Positions 1 through 13,174 of a stretch of DNA of 64,000 nt are shown here, piece by piece (position 1 is the first letter of the stretch; every line of letters starts with the position of its first letter). The notes under the pieces were generated by a model that searched no databases, was not told where the DNA came from, and saw nothing but the letters and a program-made list of their open reading frames with translations. The position numbers were made by a program, and so were the translations under genes. The DNA is from Alentia gelatinosa (taxonomy: Eukaryota > Annelida > Polychaeta > Phyllodocida > Polynoidae): the NCBI GenBank assembly GCA_950022655.1, contig OX465592.1, positions 1,664,234 through 1,728,233 on the forward strand. The letters are read 5' to 3'.

Positions 1-301
1 GACATCACTGTACTTAGAACCTCAGTGGTTGCTTCACTTGTTATGGCTGTTGTTTCGGCATCTGTAGTTCTTTCAGTAGGGCCTTCAGTTGTTGTAGCCT
101 GAGTAGTTGCTTGAGTCGTTTTCACTGTTGTTAGAGCCTCAGTAGTTGCTTCACTGGATATGGTTGTTGTACCGGCATTTGTAGTCTTTTCAGTGGGTTT
201 TGATGTAAGCACCTCAGTAGTTGGTTCAGATGATCCGAATGTTGTTTGTTCAATACTTGTTGCCTCAGTTTGCCTTGTTGTTGTGGATTCTGTGGTTGTC
301 A
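1..301 (-). CDS. Mucin-like exon, 5' part only (cut by window edge)
   Basis: First 301 nt of another 1140-nt unit, identical in layout to 2001-2301. The acceptor is ...TTATATCAG at 303-302. The visible residues are TTTESTTT through the T-T-D-A-E-T-T motif. The remaining 839 nt lie beyond the left edge. Confidence 0.85.
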
Positions 302-1161
302 CTGATATAAAGACATTTTAACAAATATGTACTTTAATGTGTAATTCCATTGCAAAGTATCAGCAACATATTTCTCTACTATTGAGTCTTCTTCAATTAC
401 TTTTATAATGTTTTAAATAGATGGTAGAACATGGTAAATCATCTTTTCCTAAATACCCTGATATGCAGAATAGTGTCTAATGGTCCTATACCAGATCCTA
501 TCCACTATTCCCTAACCTAAAGATCTAACAGAAGGATGGTAAGTACATCTGCTGTCTAAAATATACTATTGCTTGAGATCTCTTTTCTTACAAGCCCTGT
601 AATGTACCCTATATTAATTACTGTTCATACATGCCAGTATTACCACAACTTCAATACTTGACACTTTAACCAAGTACCAAATATCTTACTGGACTTCATG
701 TCTAGACATATTGAACAGAAATTGTTCTATTTAATATCTTAGGATACTTATTGGGGTTTTCATTTATTATTATCCTTGAACATTTGTCATACTATGGTTG
801 TAGGGAATTCAAGACAGTAATATAGATTGTCTTAAATTGATCACATATTTCCTAGCAATCATGTTAAATTTAGTGGCAAAAGTCTGGCCACATCGCAAGC
901 ATAAGATAGATGGAACTTAACAAAATCTGTCAGCAACTACAATGGAAAATAGGATAGAAGAGTTATCATAGATGAAAGGGTTAAGCCTGTTCTAAATTAA
1001 ACAGAATACACATTATGCAATGATATCAGTATTTAACATATGTATATATGTGAATGTACTAGTTTCCCATGCTCAGGATAGAATATAAATTTGAAACAAA
1101 TGGAATCCTTTCTGCACACTCAATCTTAATGTTGTTGTCATGATATAAAATGGAATCTCAC

Positions 1162-2301
1162 CCTCTGCATTGAGGCTATCAATCTCCACTGTTGTAGAGG
1201 TTTGCATAGTTTCTGTTGTGGTAGTAATTCCCTCAGTCGGTCTCACTGTTGTTATAGCCTCAGTGGTTGCTTCAGTTGTGATGGCTTTTGTTTGAGTCTC
1301 AGTGGTTGCTTCAGTAGGACCTTTAGTTGTACCCTCAGTAGAGGCCTCAGTCGATCCCACTGTAGACAGACCCCCAGTGGTCGCTTCAGTAGACATGGCT
1401 GTTGTTCCAGCATCAGTGGTCACTGAGGTAGGACCTTCAGTTGTTTTACCCTCAGTAGTGGCTTGAGTCGGTTTCACAGTTGTGTCAGCCACAGTAGATG
1501 CTTCACTTGTCTTGGCTGTTGTTTCAGCACCAGTGGTTGTTTCGGAAGGACCTTCAGTCGATCCCACTGTACTTAGAGCCTCAGTGGTTGCCTCACTTGT
1601 TATGGCTGTTGTTTCAGCACCACTGGTTGTTTCGGAAGGAATTCTTGTTGTTGTACCCTGGGTAGAGGCCTCAGTCGATCCCACTGATGTTAGACCCTCA
1701 GTAGTTGCTTCAGTTGTCATGGAAGTTGTTCCAGCATCAGTTGTTCTTTCCGTAGGGCCTTTAGTAGTTGTAGCCACAGTAGAGGCTTCAGTCGATCCCA
1801 CTGTAGACAGACCCTCAGTGGTCGCTTCAGTAGACATGGCTGTTGTTCCAGCATCGGTGGTCACTGAGGTAGGACCTTCAGTTGTTCTACCCTCAGTAGT
1901 GGCCTGAGTCGGTTTCACAGTTGTGTCAGCCACAGTAGATGCTTCAGTTGTCTTGGCTGTTGTTTCAGCACCAGTGGTTGTTTCGGTAGGACCTTCAGTC
2001 GACATCACTGTACTTAGAACCTCAGTGGTTGCTTCACTTGTTATGGCTGTTGTTTCGGCATCTGTAGTTCTTTCAGTAGGGCCTTCAGTTGTTGTAGCCT
2101 GAGTAGTTGCTTGAGTCGTTTTCACTGTTGTAAGAGCCTCAGTAGTTGCTTCACTGGATATGATTGTTGTACTGGCATTTGTAGTCTTTTCAGTGGGTTT
2201 TGATGTAAGCACCTCAGTAGTTGGTTCAGATGATCCGAATGTTGTTTGTTCAATACTTGTTGCCTCAGTTTGCCTTGTTGTTGTGGATTCTGTGGTTGTC
2301 A
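1162..2301 (-). CDS. Mucin-like Thr/Ser-rich exon, array A unit 1
   Basis: A 1140-nt internal exon (380 codons) of a giant mucin-like gene. The acceptor is TTTATATCAG|TG and the donor GCAGAGG|GTGAGA, giving phase 1 at both ends; the split codon joining two units is G|TG (Val). The protein is almost entirely Thr, Ser, Glu, Ala, Gly, Pro and Val with no Cys, the composition of a densely O-glycosylated mucin domain. It is built from a degenerate repeat of about 39 residues (core GPT..TTDAGTT.M.TEATTEGL.TVGSTEAST), five to six times over. A few N-x-S/T sequons occur (N-A-S-T here). The upstream GTG that opens the frame overlaps the acceptor and is not a start codon. Residues past position 1162 in this frame are intron. 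This unit carries NASTTI and AITTVRP variants. Confidence 0.87.
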
Positions 2302-3166
2302 CTGATATAAAGACATTTTAACAAATATGTACTTTAATGTGTAATTCCATTGCAAAGTATCAGCAACATATTTCTCTACTATTGAGTCTTCTTCAATTAC
2401 TTTTATAATGTTTTAAATAGATGGTAGAACATGGTAAATCATCTTTTCCTAAATACCCTGATATGCAGAATAGTGTCTAATGGTCCTATACCAGATCCTA
2501 TCCACTATTCCCTAACCTAAATATCTAACAGAAGGATGGTAAGTACATCTGCTGTCTAAAATGTACTATTGCTTGAGATCTCTTTTCTTACAAGCCCTGT
2601 AATGTACCCTATATTAATTACTGTTCATACATGCCAGTATTACCACAACTTCAATACTTGACACTTTAACCAAGTACCAAATATCTTACTGGACTTCATG
2701 TCTAGACATATTGAACAGAAATTGTTCTATTTAATATCTTAGGATACTTATTGGAGTTTTCATTTATTATTATCCTTGAACATTTGTCATACTATGGTTG
2801 TAGGGAATTCAAGACAGTAATATAGATTGTCTTAAATTGATCACATATTTCCTAGCAATCATGTTAAATTTAGTGGCAAAAGTCTGGCCACATCGCAAGC
2901 ATAAGATAGATGGAACTTAACAAAATCTGTCAGCAACTACAATGGAAAATATGATAGAAAAGTTATCATAGATGAAAGGTTTAAGCATATTCTAAAATTA
3001 AACAGAGTACACATTATGCAATGTTATCAGTATTTAACATATGTATGTATATATGTGGATGTACTAGTTTCCCATGCTCAGGATAGAATGTAAATTTGAA
3101 ACAAATGGAATCCTTTCTGCACACTCAATCTTAATGTTGTTGTCACGATATGAAATGTAATCTCAC

Positions 3167-4306
3167 CCTTTGCATTGAGGCTATCAATCTCCACTGTTGT
3201 AGAGGTTTGCATAGTTTCTGTTGTGGTAGTAATTCCCTCAGTCGGTCTCACTGTTGTTAGAGCCTCAGTGGTTGCTTCAGTTGTGATGGCTTTTGTTTGA
3301 GTCTCAGTGGTTGCTTCAGTAGGACCTTTAGTTGTAGCCTCAGTAGAGGCCTCAGTCGATCCCACTGTAGACAGACCCTCAGTGGTCGCTTCAGTAGACA
3401 TGGCTGTTGTTCCAGCATCAGTGGTCACTGAGGTAGGACCTTCAGTTGTTCTACCCTCTGTAGTGGCCTGAGTTGGTTTCACAGTTGTGTCAGCCACAGT
3501 AGATGCTTCACTTGTCTTGGCTGTTGTTTCAGCACCAGTGGTTGTTTCGGAAGGACCTTCAGTCGATCCCACTGTACTTAGAGCCTCAGTGGTTGCCTCA
3601 CTTGTTATGGCTGTTGTTTCAGCACCACTGGTTGTTTCGGAAGGAACTCTTGTTGTTGTACCCTTGGTAGAGGCCTCAGTCGGTCTCACTGTTGTTAGAC
3701 CCTCAGTAGTTGCTTCAGTTGTCATGGATGTTGTTCCAGCATCAGTTGTTCTTTCCGTAGGGCCTTTAGTAATTGTACCCTCAGTAGAGGCTTCAGTCGA
3801 TCCCACTGAAGACAGACCCTCAGTGGTCGCTTCAGTAGACATGGCTGTTGTTCCAGCATCGGTGGTCACTGAGGTAGGACCTTCAGTTGTTTTACCCTCA
3901 GTAGTGGCCTCAGTCGGTTTCACAGTTGTGTCAGCCACAGTAGATGCTTCAGTTGTCTTGGCTGTTGTTTCAGCACCAGTGGTTGTTTCGGTAGGACCTT
4001 CAGTCGACATCACTGTACTTAGAACCTCAGTGGTTGCTTCACTTGTTATGGCTGTTGTTTCGGCATCTGTAGTTCTTTCAGTAGGGCCTTCAGTTGTTGT
4101 AGCCTGAGTAGTTGCTTGAGTCGTTTTCACTGTTGTAAGAGCCTCAGTAGTTGCTTCACTGGATATGATTGTTGTACTGGCATTTGTAGTCTTTTCAGTG
4201 GGTTTTGATGTAAGCACCTCAGTAGTTGGTTCAGATGATCCGAATGTTGTTTGTTCAATACTTGTTGCCTCAGTTTGCCTTGTTGTTGTGGATTCTGTGG
4301 TTGTCA
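3167..4306 (-). CDS. Mucin-like exon, array A unit 2 (most divergent interior unit)
   Basis: The same 380-codon exon with intact splice sites, but with more private variants than its neighbours: KPTEATTEGK, GLSSVGSTEASTEGTIT, GLTTVRPTEASTKG, TRVP and a terminal LNAK in place of LNAE. The last base of the donor context differs too (AAAGG|GTGAGA). The internal swaps look like reshuffling of the 39-residue subrepeats by conversion or unequal exchange, not like random point change. Confidence 0.86.
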
Positions 4307-5166
4307 CTGATATAAAGACATTTTAACAAATATGTACTTTAATGTGTAATTCCATTGCAAAGTATCAGCAACATATTTCTCTACTATTGAGTCTTCTTCA
4401 ATTACTTTTATAATGTTTTAAATAGATGGTAGAACATGGTAAATCATCTTTTCCTAAATACCCTGATATGCAGAATAGTGTCTAATGGTCCTATACCAGA
4501 TCCTATCCACTATTCCCTAACCTAAATATCTAACAGAAGGATGGTAAGTACATCTGCTGTCTAAAATGTACTATTGCTTGAGATCTCTTTTCTTACAAGC
4601 CCTGTAATGTACCCTATATTAATTACTGTTCATACATGCCAGTATTACCACAACTTCAATACTTGACACTTTAACCAAGTACCAAATATCTTACTGGACT
4701 TCATGTCTAGACATATTGAACAGAAATTGTTCTATTTAATATCTTAGGATACTTATTGGAGTTTTCATTCATTATTATCCTTGAACATTTGTCATACTAT
4801 GGTTGTAGGGAATTCAAGACAGTAATATAGATTGTCTTAAATTGATCACATATTTCCTAGCAATCATGTTAAATTTAGTGGCAAAAGTCTGGCCACATCG
4901 CAAGCATAAGATAGATGGAACTTAACAAAATCTGTCAGCAACTACAATGGAAAATAGGATAGAAGAGTTATCATAGATGAAAGGGTTAAGCCTGTTCTAA
5001 ATTAAACAGAATACACATTATGCAATGATATCAGTATTTAACATATGTATATATGTGAATGTACTAGTTTCCCATGCTCAGGATAGAATATAAATTTGAA
5101 ACAAATGGAATCCTTTCTGCACACTCAATCTTAATGTTGTTGTCATGATATAAAATGGAATCTCAC

Positions 5167-6306
5167 CCTCTGCATTGAGGCTATCAATCTCCACTGTTGT
5201 AGAGGTTTGCATAGTTTCTGTTGTGGTAGTAATTCCCTCAGTCGGTCTCACTGTTGTTAGAGCCTCAGTGGTTGCTTCAGTTGTGATGGCTTTTGTTTGA
5301 ATCTCAGTGGTTGCTTCAGTAGGACCTTTAGTTGTACCCTCAGTAGAGGCCTCAGTCGATCCCACTGTAGACAGACCCCCAGTGGTCGCTTCAGTAGACA
5401 TGGCTGTTGTTCCAGCATCAGTGGTCACTGAGGTAGGGCCTTCAGTTGTTTTACCCTCAGTAGTGGCTTGAGTCGGTTTCACAGTTGTGTCAGCCACAGT
5501 AGATGCTTCACTTGTCTTGGCTGTTGTTTCAGCACCAGTGGTTGTTTCGGAAGGACCTTCAGTCGATCCCACTGTACTTAGAGCCTCAGTGGTTGCCTCA
5601 CTTGTTATGGCTGTTGTTTCAGCACCACTGGTTGTTTCGGAAGGAATTCTTGTTGTTGTACCCTGGGTAGAGGCCTCAGTCGATCCCACTGATGTTAGAC
5701 CCTCAGTAGTTGCTTCAGTTGTCATGGAAGTTGTTCCAGCATCAGTTGTTCTTTCCGTAGGGCCTTTAGTAGTTGTAGCCACAGTAGAGGCTTCAGTCGA
5801 TCCCACTGTAGACAGACCCTCAGTGGTCGCTTCAGTAGACATGGCTGTTGTTCCAGCATCGGTGGTCACTGAGGTAGGACCTTCAGTTGTTCTACCCTCT
5901 GTAGTGGCCTGAGTCGGTTTCACAGTTGTGTCAGCCACAGTAGATGCTTCAGTTGTCTTGGCTGTTGTTTCAGCACCAGTGGTTGTTTCGGTAGGACCTT
6001 CAGTCGACATCACTGTACTTAGAACCTCAGTGGTTGCTTCACTTGTTATGGCTGTTGTTTCGGCATCTGTAGTTCTTTCAGTAGGGCCTTCAGTTGTTGT
6101 AGCCTGAGTAGTTGCTTGAGTCGTTTTCACTGTTGTAAGAGCCTCAGTAGTTGCTTCACTGGATATGGTTGTTGTACCGGCATTTGTAGTCTTTTCAGTG
6201 GGTTTTGATGTAAGCACCTCAGTAGTTGGTTCAGATGATCCGAATGTTGTTTGTTCAATACTTGTTGCCTCAGTTTGCCTTGTTGTTGTGGATTCTGTGG
6301 TTGTCA
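5167..6306 (-). CDS. Mucin-like exon, array A unit 3
   Basis: Full 380-codon copy close to the array consensus. Distinctive residues are NAGTTT, TTEIQTK (Ile for Thr) and ALTTVRP near the 3' end. Acceptor and donor are unchanged. Confidence 0.86.
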
Positions 6307-7170
6307 CTGATATAAAGACATTTTAACAAATATGTACTTTAATGTGTAATTCCATTGCAAAGTATCAGCAACATATTTCTCTACTATTGAGTCTTCTTCA
6401 ATTACTTTTATAATGTTTTAAATAGATGGTAGAACATGGTAAATCATCTTTTCCTAAATACTCTGATATGCAGAATAGTGTTCAATGGTCCTATACCAGA
6501 TCCTATCCACTATTCCCTAACCTAAAGATCTAACAGAAGGATGGTAAGTACATCTGCTGTCTAAAATATACTATTGCTTGAGATCTCTTTTCTTACAAGC
6601 CCTGTAATGTACCCTATATTAATTACTGTTCATACATGCCAGTATTACCACAACTTCAATACTTGACACTTTAACCAAGTACCAAATATCTTACTGGACT
6701 TCATGTCTAGACATATTGAACAGAAATTGTTCTATTTAATATCTTAGGATACTTATTGGGGTTTTCATTTATTATTATCCTTGAACATTTGTCATACTAT
6801 GGTTGTAGGGAATTCAAGACAGTAATATAGATTGTCTTAAATTGATCACATATTTCCTAGCAATCATGTTAAATTTAGTGGCAAAAGTCTGGCCACATCG
6901 CAAGCATAAGATAGATGGAACTTAACAAAATCTGTCAGCAACTACAATGGAAAATAGGATAGAAGAGTTATCATAGATGAAGGGGTTAAGCCTATTCTAA
7001 ATTAAACAGAATACACATAATGCAATGATATCAGTATTTAACATATGTATGTATATATGTGGATGTACTAGTTTCCCATGCTCAGGATAGAATATAAATT
7101 TGAAACAAATGGAATCCTTTCTGCACACTCAATCTTAATGTTGTTGTCATGATATAAAATGGAATCTCAC

Positions 7171-8310
7171 CCTCTGCATTGAGGCTATCAATCTCCACTG
7201 TTGTAGAGGTTTGCATAGTTTCTGTTGTGGTAGTAATTCCCTCAGTCGGTCTCACTGTTGTTAGAGCCTCAGTGGTTGCTTCAGTTGTGATGGCTTTTGT
7301 TTGAGTCTCAGTGGTTGCTTCAGTAGGACCTTTAGTTGTACCCTCAGTAGAGGCCTCAGTCGATCCCACTGTAGACAGACCCCCAGTGGTCGCTTCAGTA
7401 GACATGGCTGTTGTTCCAGCATCAGTGGTCACTGAGGTAGGACCTTCAGTTGTTTTACCCTCAGTAGTGGCTTGAGTCGGTTTCACAGTTGTGTCAGCCA
7501 CAGTAGATGCTTCACTTGTCTTGGCTGTTGTTTCAGCACCAGTGGTTGTTTCGGAAGGACCTTCAGTCGATCCCACTGTACTTAGAGCCTCAGTGGTTGC
7601 CTCACTTGTTATGGCTGTTGTTTCAGCACCACTGGTTGTTTCGGAAGGAATTCTTGTTGTTGTACCCTGGGTAGAGGCCTCAGTCGATCCCACTGATGTT
7701 AGACCCTCAGTAGTTGCTTCAGTTGTCATGGAAGTTGTTCCAGCATCAGTTGTTCTTTCCGTAGGGCCTTTAGTAGTTGTAGCCACAGTAGAGGCTTCAG
7801 TCGATCCCACTGAAGACAGACCCTCAGTGGTCGCTTCAGTAGACATGGCTGTTGTTCCAGCATCGGTGGTCACTGAGGTAGGACCTTCAGTTGTTCTACC
7901 CTCTGTAGTGGCCTGAGTCGGTTTCACAGTTGTGTCAGCCACAGTAGATGCTTCAGTTGTCTTGGCTGTTGTTTCAGCACCAGTGGTTGTTTCGGTAGGA
8001 CCTTCAGTCGACATCACTGTACTTAGAACCTCAGTGGTTGCTTCACTTGTTATGGCTGTTGTTTCGGCATCTGTAGTTCTTTCAGTAGGGCCTTCAGTTG
8101 TTGTAGCCTGAGTAGTTGCTTGAGTCGTTTTCACTGTTGTAAGAGCCTCAGTAGTTGCTTCACTGGATATGGTTGTTGTACCGGCATTTGTAGTCTTTTC
8201 AGTGGGTTTTGATGTAAGCACCTCAGTAGTTGGTTCAGATGATCCGAATGTTGTTTGTTCAATACTTGTTGCCTCAGTTTGCCTTGTTGTTGTGGATTCT
8301 GTGGTTGTCA
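7171..8310 (-). CDS. Mucin-like exon, array A unit 4
   Basis: Full 380-codon copy; marked by GLSSVGSTEASTVAT in the middle subrepeat and ALTTVRP at the end. It follows unit 3 with the longer 2004-bp spacing. Confidence 0.86.
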
Positions 8311-9170
8311 CTGATATAAAGACATTTTAACAAATATGTACTTTAATGTGTAATTCCATTGCAAAGTATCAGCAACATATTTCTCTACTATTGAGTCTTC
8401 TTCAATTACTTTTATAATGTTTTAAATAGATGGTAGAACATGGTAAATCATCTTTTCCTAAATACCCTGATATGCAGAATAGTGTCTAATGGTCCTATAC
8501 CAGATCCTATCCACTATTCCCTAACCTAAAGATCTAACAGAAGGATGGTAAGTACATCTGCTGTCTAAAATATACTATTGCTTGAGATCTCTTTTCTTAC
8601 AAGCCCTGTAATGTACCCTATATTAATTACTGTTCATACATGCCAGTATTACCAAAACTTCAATACTTGACACTTTAACCAAGTACCAAATATCTTACTG
8701 GACTTCATGTCTAGACATATTGAACAGAAATTGTTCTATTTAATATCTTAGGATACTTATTGGGGTTTTCATTTATTATTATCCTTGAACATTTGTCATA
8801 CTATGGTTGTAGGGAATTCAAGACAGTAATATAGATTGTCTTAAATTGATCACATATTTCCTAGCAATCATGTTAAATTTAGTGGCAAAAGTCTGGCCAC
8901 ATCGCAAGCATAAGATAGATGGAACTTAACAAAATCTGTCAGCAACTACAATGGAAAATAGGATAGAAGAGTTATCATAGATGAAAGGGTTAAGCCTGTT
9001 CTAAATTAAACAGAATACACATTATGCAATGATATCAGTATTTAACATATGTATATATGTGAATGTACTAGTTTCCCATGCTCAGGATAGAATATAAATT
9101 TGAAACAAATGGAATCCTTTCTGCACACTCAATCTTAATGTTGTTGTCATGATATAAAATGGAATCTCAC

Positions 9171-10310
9171 CCTCTGCATTGAGGCTATCAATCTCCACTG
9201 TTGTAGAGGTTTGCATAGTTTCTGTTGTGGTAGTAATTCCCTCAGTCGGTCTCACTGTTGTTATAGCCTCAGTGGTTGCTTCAGTTGTGATGGCTTTTGT
9301 TTGAATCTCAGTGGTTGCTTCAGTAGGACCTTTAGTTGTACCCTCAGTAGAGGCCTCAGTCGATCCCACTGTAGACAGACCCTCAGTGGTCGCTTCAGTA
9401 GACATGGCTGTTGTTCCAGCATCAGTGGTCACTGAGGTAGGACCTTCAGTTGTTTTACCCTCAGTAGTGGCTTGAGTCGGTTTCACAGTTGTGTCAGCCA
9501 CAGTAGATGCTTCACTTGTCTTGGCTGTTGTTTCAGCACCAGTGGTTGTTTCGGAAGGACCTTCAGTCGATCCCACTGTACTTAGAGCCTCAGTGGTTGC
9601 CTCACTTGTTATGGCTGTTGTTTCAGCACCACTGGTTGTTTCGGAAGGAATTCTTGTTGTTGTACCCTGGGTAGAGGCCTCAGTCGATCCCACTGTAGAC
9701 AGACCCTCAGTAGTTGCTTCAGTTGTCATGGAAGTTGTTCCAGCATCAGTTGTTCTTTCCGTAGGGCCTTTAGTAGTTGTAGCCACAGTAGAGGCTTCAG
9801 TCGATCCCACTGTAGACAGACCCTCAGTGGTTGCTTCAGTAGACATGGCTGTTGTTCCAGCATCGGTGGTCACTGAGGTAGGACCTTCAGTTGTTCTACC
9901 CTCTGTAGTGGCCTGAGTCGGTTTCACAGTTGTGTCAGCCACAGTAGATGCTTCAGTTGTCTTGGCTGTTGTTTCAGCACCAGTGGTTGTTTCGGTAGGA
10001 CCTTCAGTCGACATCACTGTACTTAGAACCTCAGTGGTTGCTTCACTTGTTATGGCTGTTGTTTCGGCATCTGTAGTTCTTTCAGTAGGGCCTTCAGTTG
10101 TTGTAGCCTGAGTAGTTGCTTGAGTCGTTTTTACTGTTGTAAGAGCCTCAGTAGTTGCTTCACTGGATATGGTAGTTGTACCGGCATTTGTAGTCGTTTC
10201 AGTGGGTTTTGATGTAAGCACCTCAGTAGTTGGTTCAGATGATCCGAATGTTGTTTGTTCAATACTTGTTGCCTCAGTTTGCCTTGTTGTTGTGGATTCT
10301 GTGGTTGTCA
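9171..10310 (-). CDS. Mucin-like exon, array A unit 5
   Basis: Full 380-codon copy. Variants: KPTETTTNAG (Thr for Lys), GLSTVGSTEASTQ instead of GLTSVGSTEASTQ, TTEIQTK and AITTVRP. Most of the internal variants are shared with unit 6, so the two are recent sisters. Confidence 0.86.
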
Positions 10311-11174
10311 CTGATATAAAGACATTTTAACAAATATGTACTTTAATGTGTAATTCCATTGCAAAGTATCAGCAACATATTTCTCTACTATTGAGTCTTC
10401 TTCAATTACTTTTATAATGTTTTAAATAGATGGTAGAACATGGTAAATCATCTTTTCCTAAATACTCTGATATGCAGAATAGTGTCTAATGGTCCTATAC
10501 CAGATCCTATCCACTATTCCCTAACCTAAAGATCTAACAGAAGGATGGTAAGTACATCTGCTGTCTAAGATATACTATTGCTTGAGATCTCTTTTCTTAC
10601 AAGCCCTGTAATGTACCCTATATTAATTACTGTTCATACATGCCAGTATTACCACAACTTCAATACTTGACACTTTAACCAAGTACCAAATATCTTACTG
10701 GACTTCATGTCTAGACATATTGAACAGAAATTGTTCTATTTAATATCTTAGGATACTTATTGGGGTTTTCATTTATTATTATCCTTGAACATTTGTCATA
10801 CTATGGTTGTAGGGAATTCAAGACAGTAATATAGATTGTCTTAAATTGATCACATATTTCCTAGCAATCATGTTAAATTTAGTGGCAAAAGTCTGGCCAC
10901 ATCGCAAGCATAAGATAGATGGAACTTAACAAAATCTGTCAGCAACTACAATGGAAAATAGGATAGAAGAGTTATCATAGATGAAGGGGTTAAGCCTATT
11001 CTAAATTAAACAGAATACACATAATGCAATGATATCAGTATTTAACATATGTATGTATATATGTGGATGTACTAGTTTCCCATGCTCAGGATAGAATATA
11101 AATTTGAAACAAATGGAATCCTTTCTGCACACTCAATCTTAATGTTGTTGTCATGATATAAAATGGAATCTCAC

Positions 11175-12314
11175 CCTCTGCATTGAGGCTATCAATCTCC
11201 ACTGTTGTAGAGGTTTGCATAGTTTCTGTTGTGGTAGTAATTCCCTCAGTCGGTCTCACTGTTGTTATAGCCTCAGTGGTTGCTTCAGTTGTGATGGCTT
11301 TTGTTTGAGTCTCAGTGGTTGCTTCAGTAGGACCTTTAGTTGTACCCTCAGTAGAGGCCTCAGTCGATCCCACTGTAGACAGACCCTCAGTGGTCGCTTC
11401 AGTAGACATGGCTGTTGTTCCAGCATCAGTGGTCACTGAGGTAGGACCTTCAGTTGTTTTACCCTCAGTAGTGGCTTGAGTCGGTTTCACAGTTGTGTCA
11501 GCCACAGTAGATGCTTCACTTGTCTTGGCTGTTGTTTCAGCACCAGTGGTTGTTTCGGAAGGACCTTCAGTCGATCCCACTGTACTTAGAGCCTCAGTGG
11601 TTGCCTCACTTGTTATGGCTGTTGTTTCAGCACCACTGGTTGTTTCGGAAGGAATTCTTGTTGTTGTACCCTGGGTAGAGGCCTCAGTCGATCCCACTGT
11701 AGACAGACCCTCAGTAGTTGCTTCAGTTGTCATGGAAGTTGTTCCAGCATCAGTTGTTCTTTCCGTAGGGCCTTTAGTAGTTGTAGCCACAGTAGAGGCT
11801 TCAGTCGATCCCACTGTAGACAGACCCTCAGTGGTTGCTTCAGTAGACATGGCTGTTGTTCCAGCATCGGTGGTCACTGAGGTAGGACCTTCAGTTGTTC
11901 TACCCTCTGTAGTGGCCTGAGTCGGTTTCACAGTTGTGTCAGCCACAGTAGATGCTTCAGTTGTCTTGGCTGTTGTTTCAGCACCAGTGGTTGTTTCGGT
12001 AGGACCTTCAGTCGACATCACTGTACTTAGAACCTCAGTGGTTGCTTCACTTGTTATGGCTGTTGTTTCGGCATCTGTAGTTCTTTCAGTAGGGCCTTCA
12101 GTTGTTGTAGCCTGAGTAGTTGCTTGAGTCGTTTTTACTGTTGTAAGAGCCTCAGTAGTTGCTTCACTGGATATGGTAGTTGTACCGGCATTTGTAGTCT
12201 TTTCAGTGGGTTTTGATGTAAGCACCTCAGTAGTTGGTTCAGATGATCCGAATGTTGTTTGTTCAATACTTGTTGCCTCAGTTTGCCTTGTTGTTGTGGA
12301 TTCTGTGGTTGTCA
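11175..12314 (-). CDS. Mucin-like exon, array A unit 6
   Basis: Full 380-codon copy, nearly the same as unit 5 (GLSTVGSTEASTQ, TEATTEGLSTV, AITTVRP) but with KPTEKTTNAG and TTETQTK. Confidence 0.86.
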
Positions 12315-13174
12315 CTGATATAAAGACATTTTAACAAATATGTACTTTAATGTGTAATTCCATTGCAAAGTATCAGCAACATATTTCTCTACTATTGAGT
12401 CTTCTTCAATTACTTTTATAATGTTTTAAATAGATGGTAGAACATGGTAAATCATCTTTTCCTAAATACTCTGATATGCAGAATAGTGTCTAATGGTCCT
12501 ATACCAGATCCTATCCACTATTCCCTAACCTAAAGATCTAACAGAAGGATGGTAAGTACATCTGCTGTCTAAAATATACTATTGCTTGAGATCTCTTTTC
12601 TTACAAGCCCTGTAATGTACCCTATATTAATTACTGTTCATACATGCCAGTATTACCACAACTTCAATACTTGACACTTTAACCAAGTACCAAATATCTT
12701 ACTGGACTTCATGTCTAGACATATTGAACAGAAATTGTTCTATTTAATATCTTAGGATACTTATTGGGGTTTTCATTTATTATTATCCTTGAACATTTGT
12801 CATACTATGGTTGTAGGGAATTCAAGACAGTAATATAGATTGTCTTAAATTGATCACATATTTCCTAGCAATCATGTTAAATTTAGTGGCAAAAGTCTGG
12901 CCACATCGCAAGCATAAGATAGATGGAACTTAACAAAATCTGTCAGCAACTACAATGGAAAATATGATAGAAGAGTTATCATAGATGAAAGGTTAAAGCC
13001 TGTTCTAAATTAAACAGAATACACATTATGCAATGATATCAGTATTTAACATATGTATATATGTGAATGTACTAGTTTCCCATGCTCAGGATAGAATATA
13101 AATTTGAAACAAATGGAATCCTTTCTGCACACTCAATCTTAATGTTGTTGTCATGATATAAAATGGAATCTCAC

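Noticed and set aside
1482..1907. Plus-strand open frames rich in Val/Ala/Ser across every array exon (also 3487-4107, 62861-63466 and others)
   Set aside because: They are antisense shadows of the ACT/ACA/GAA-rich coding repeat. They start and stop at arbitrary points in each unit, and no splice-site or start-context support exists on the plus strand.
1073..2302. Each array unit as a complete 409-residue intronless gene
   Set aside because: The apparent start is a GTG overlapping an acceptor AG, and the last ~30 residues (...SVQKGFHLFQIY) lie past a strong GTGAGA donor. The unit is an internal exon.
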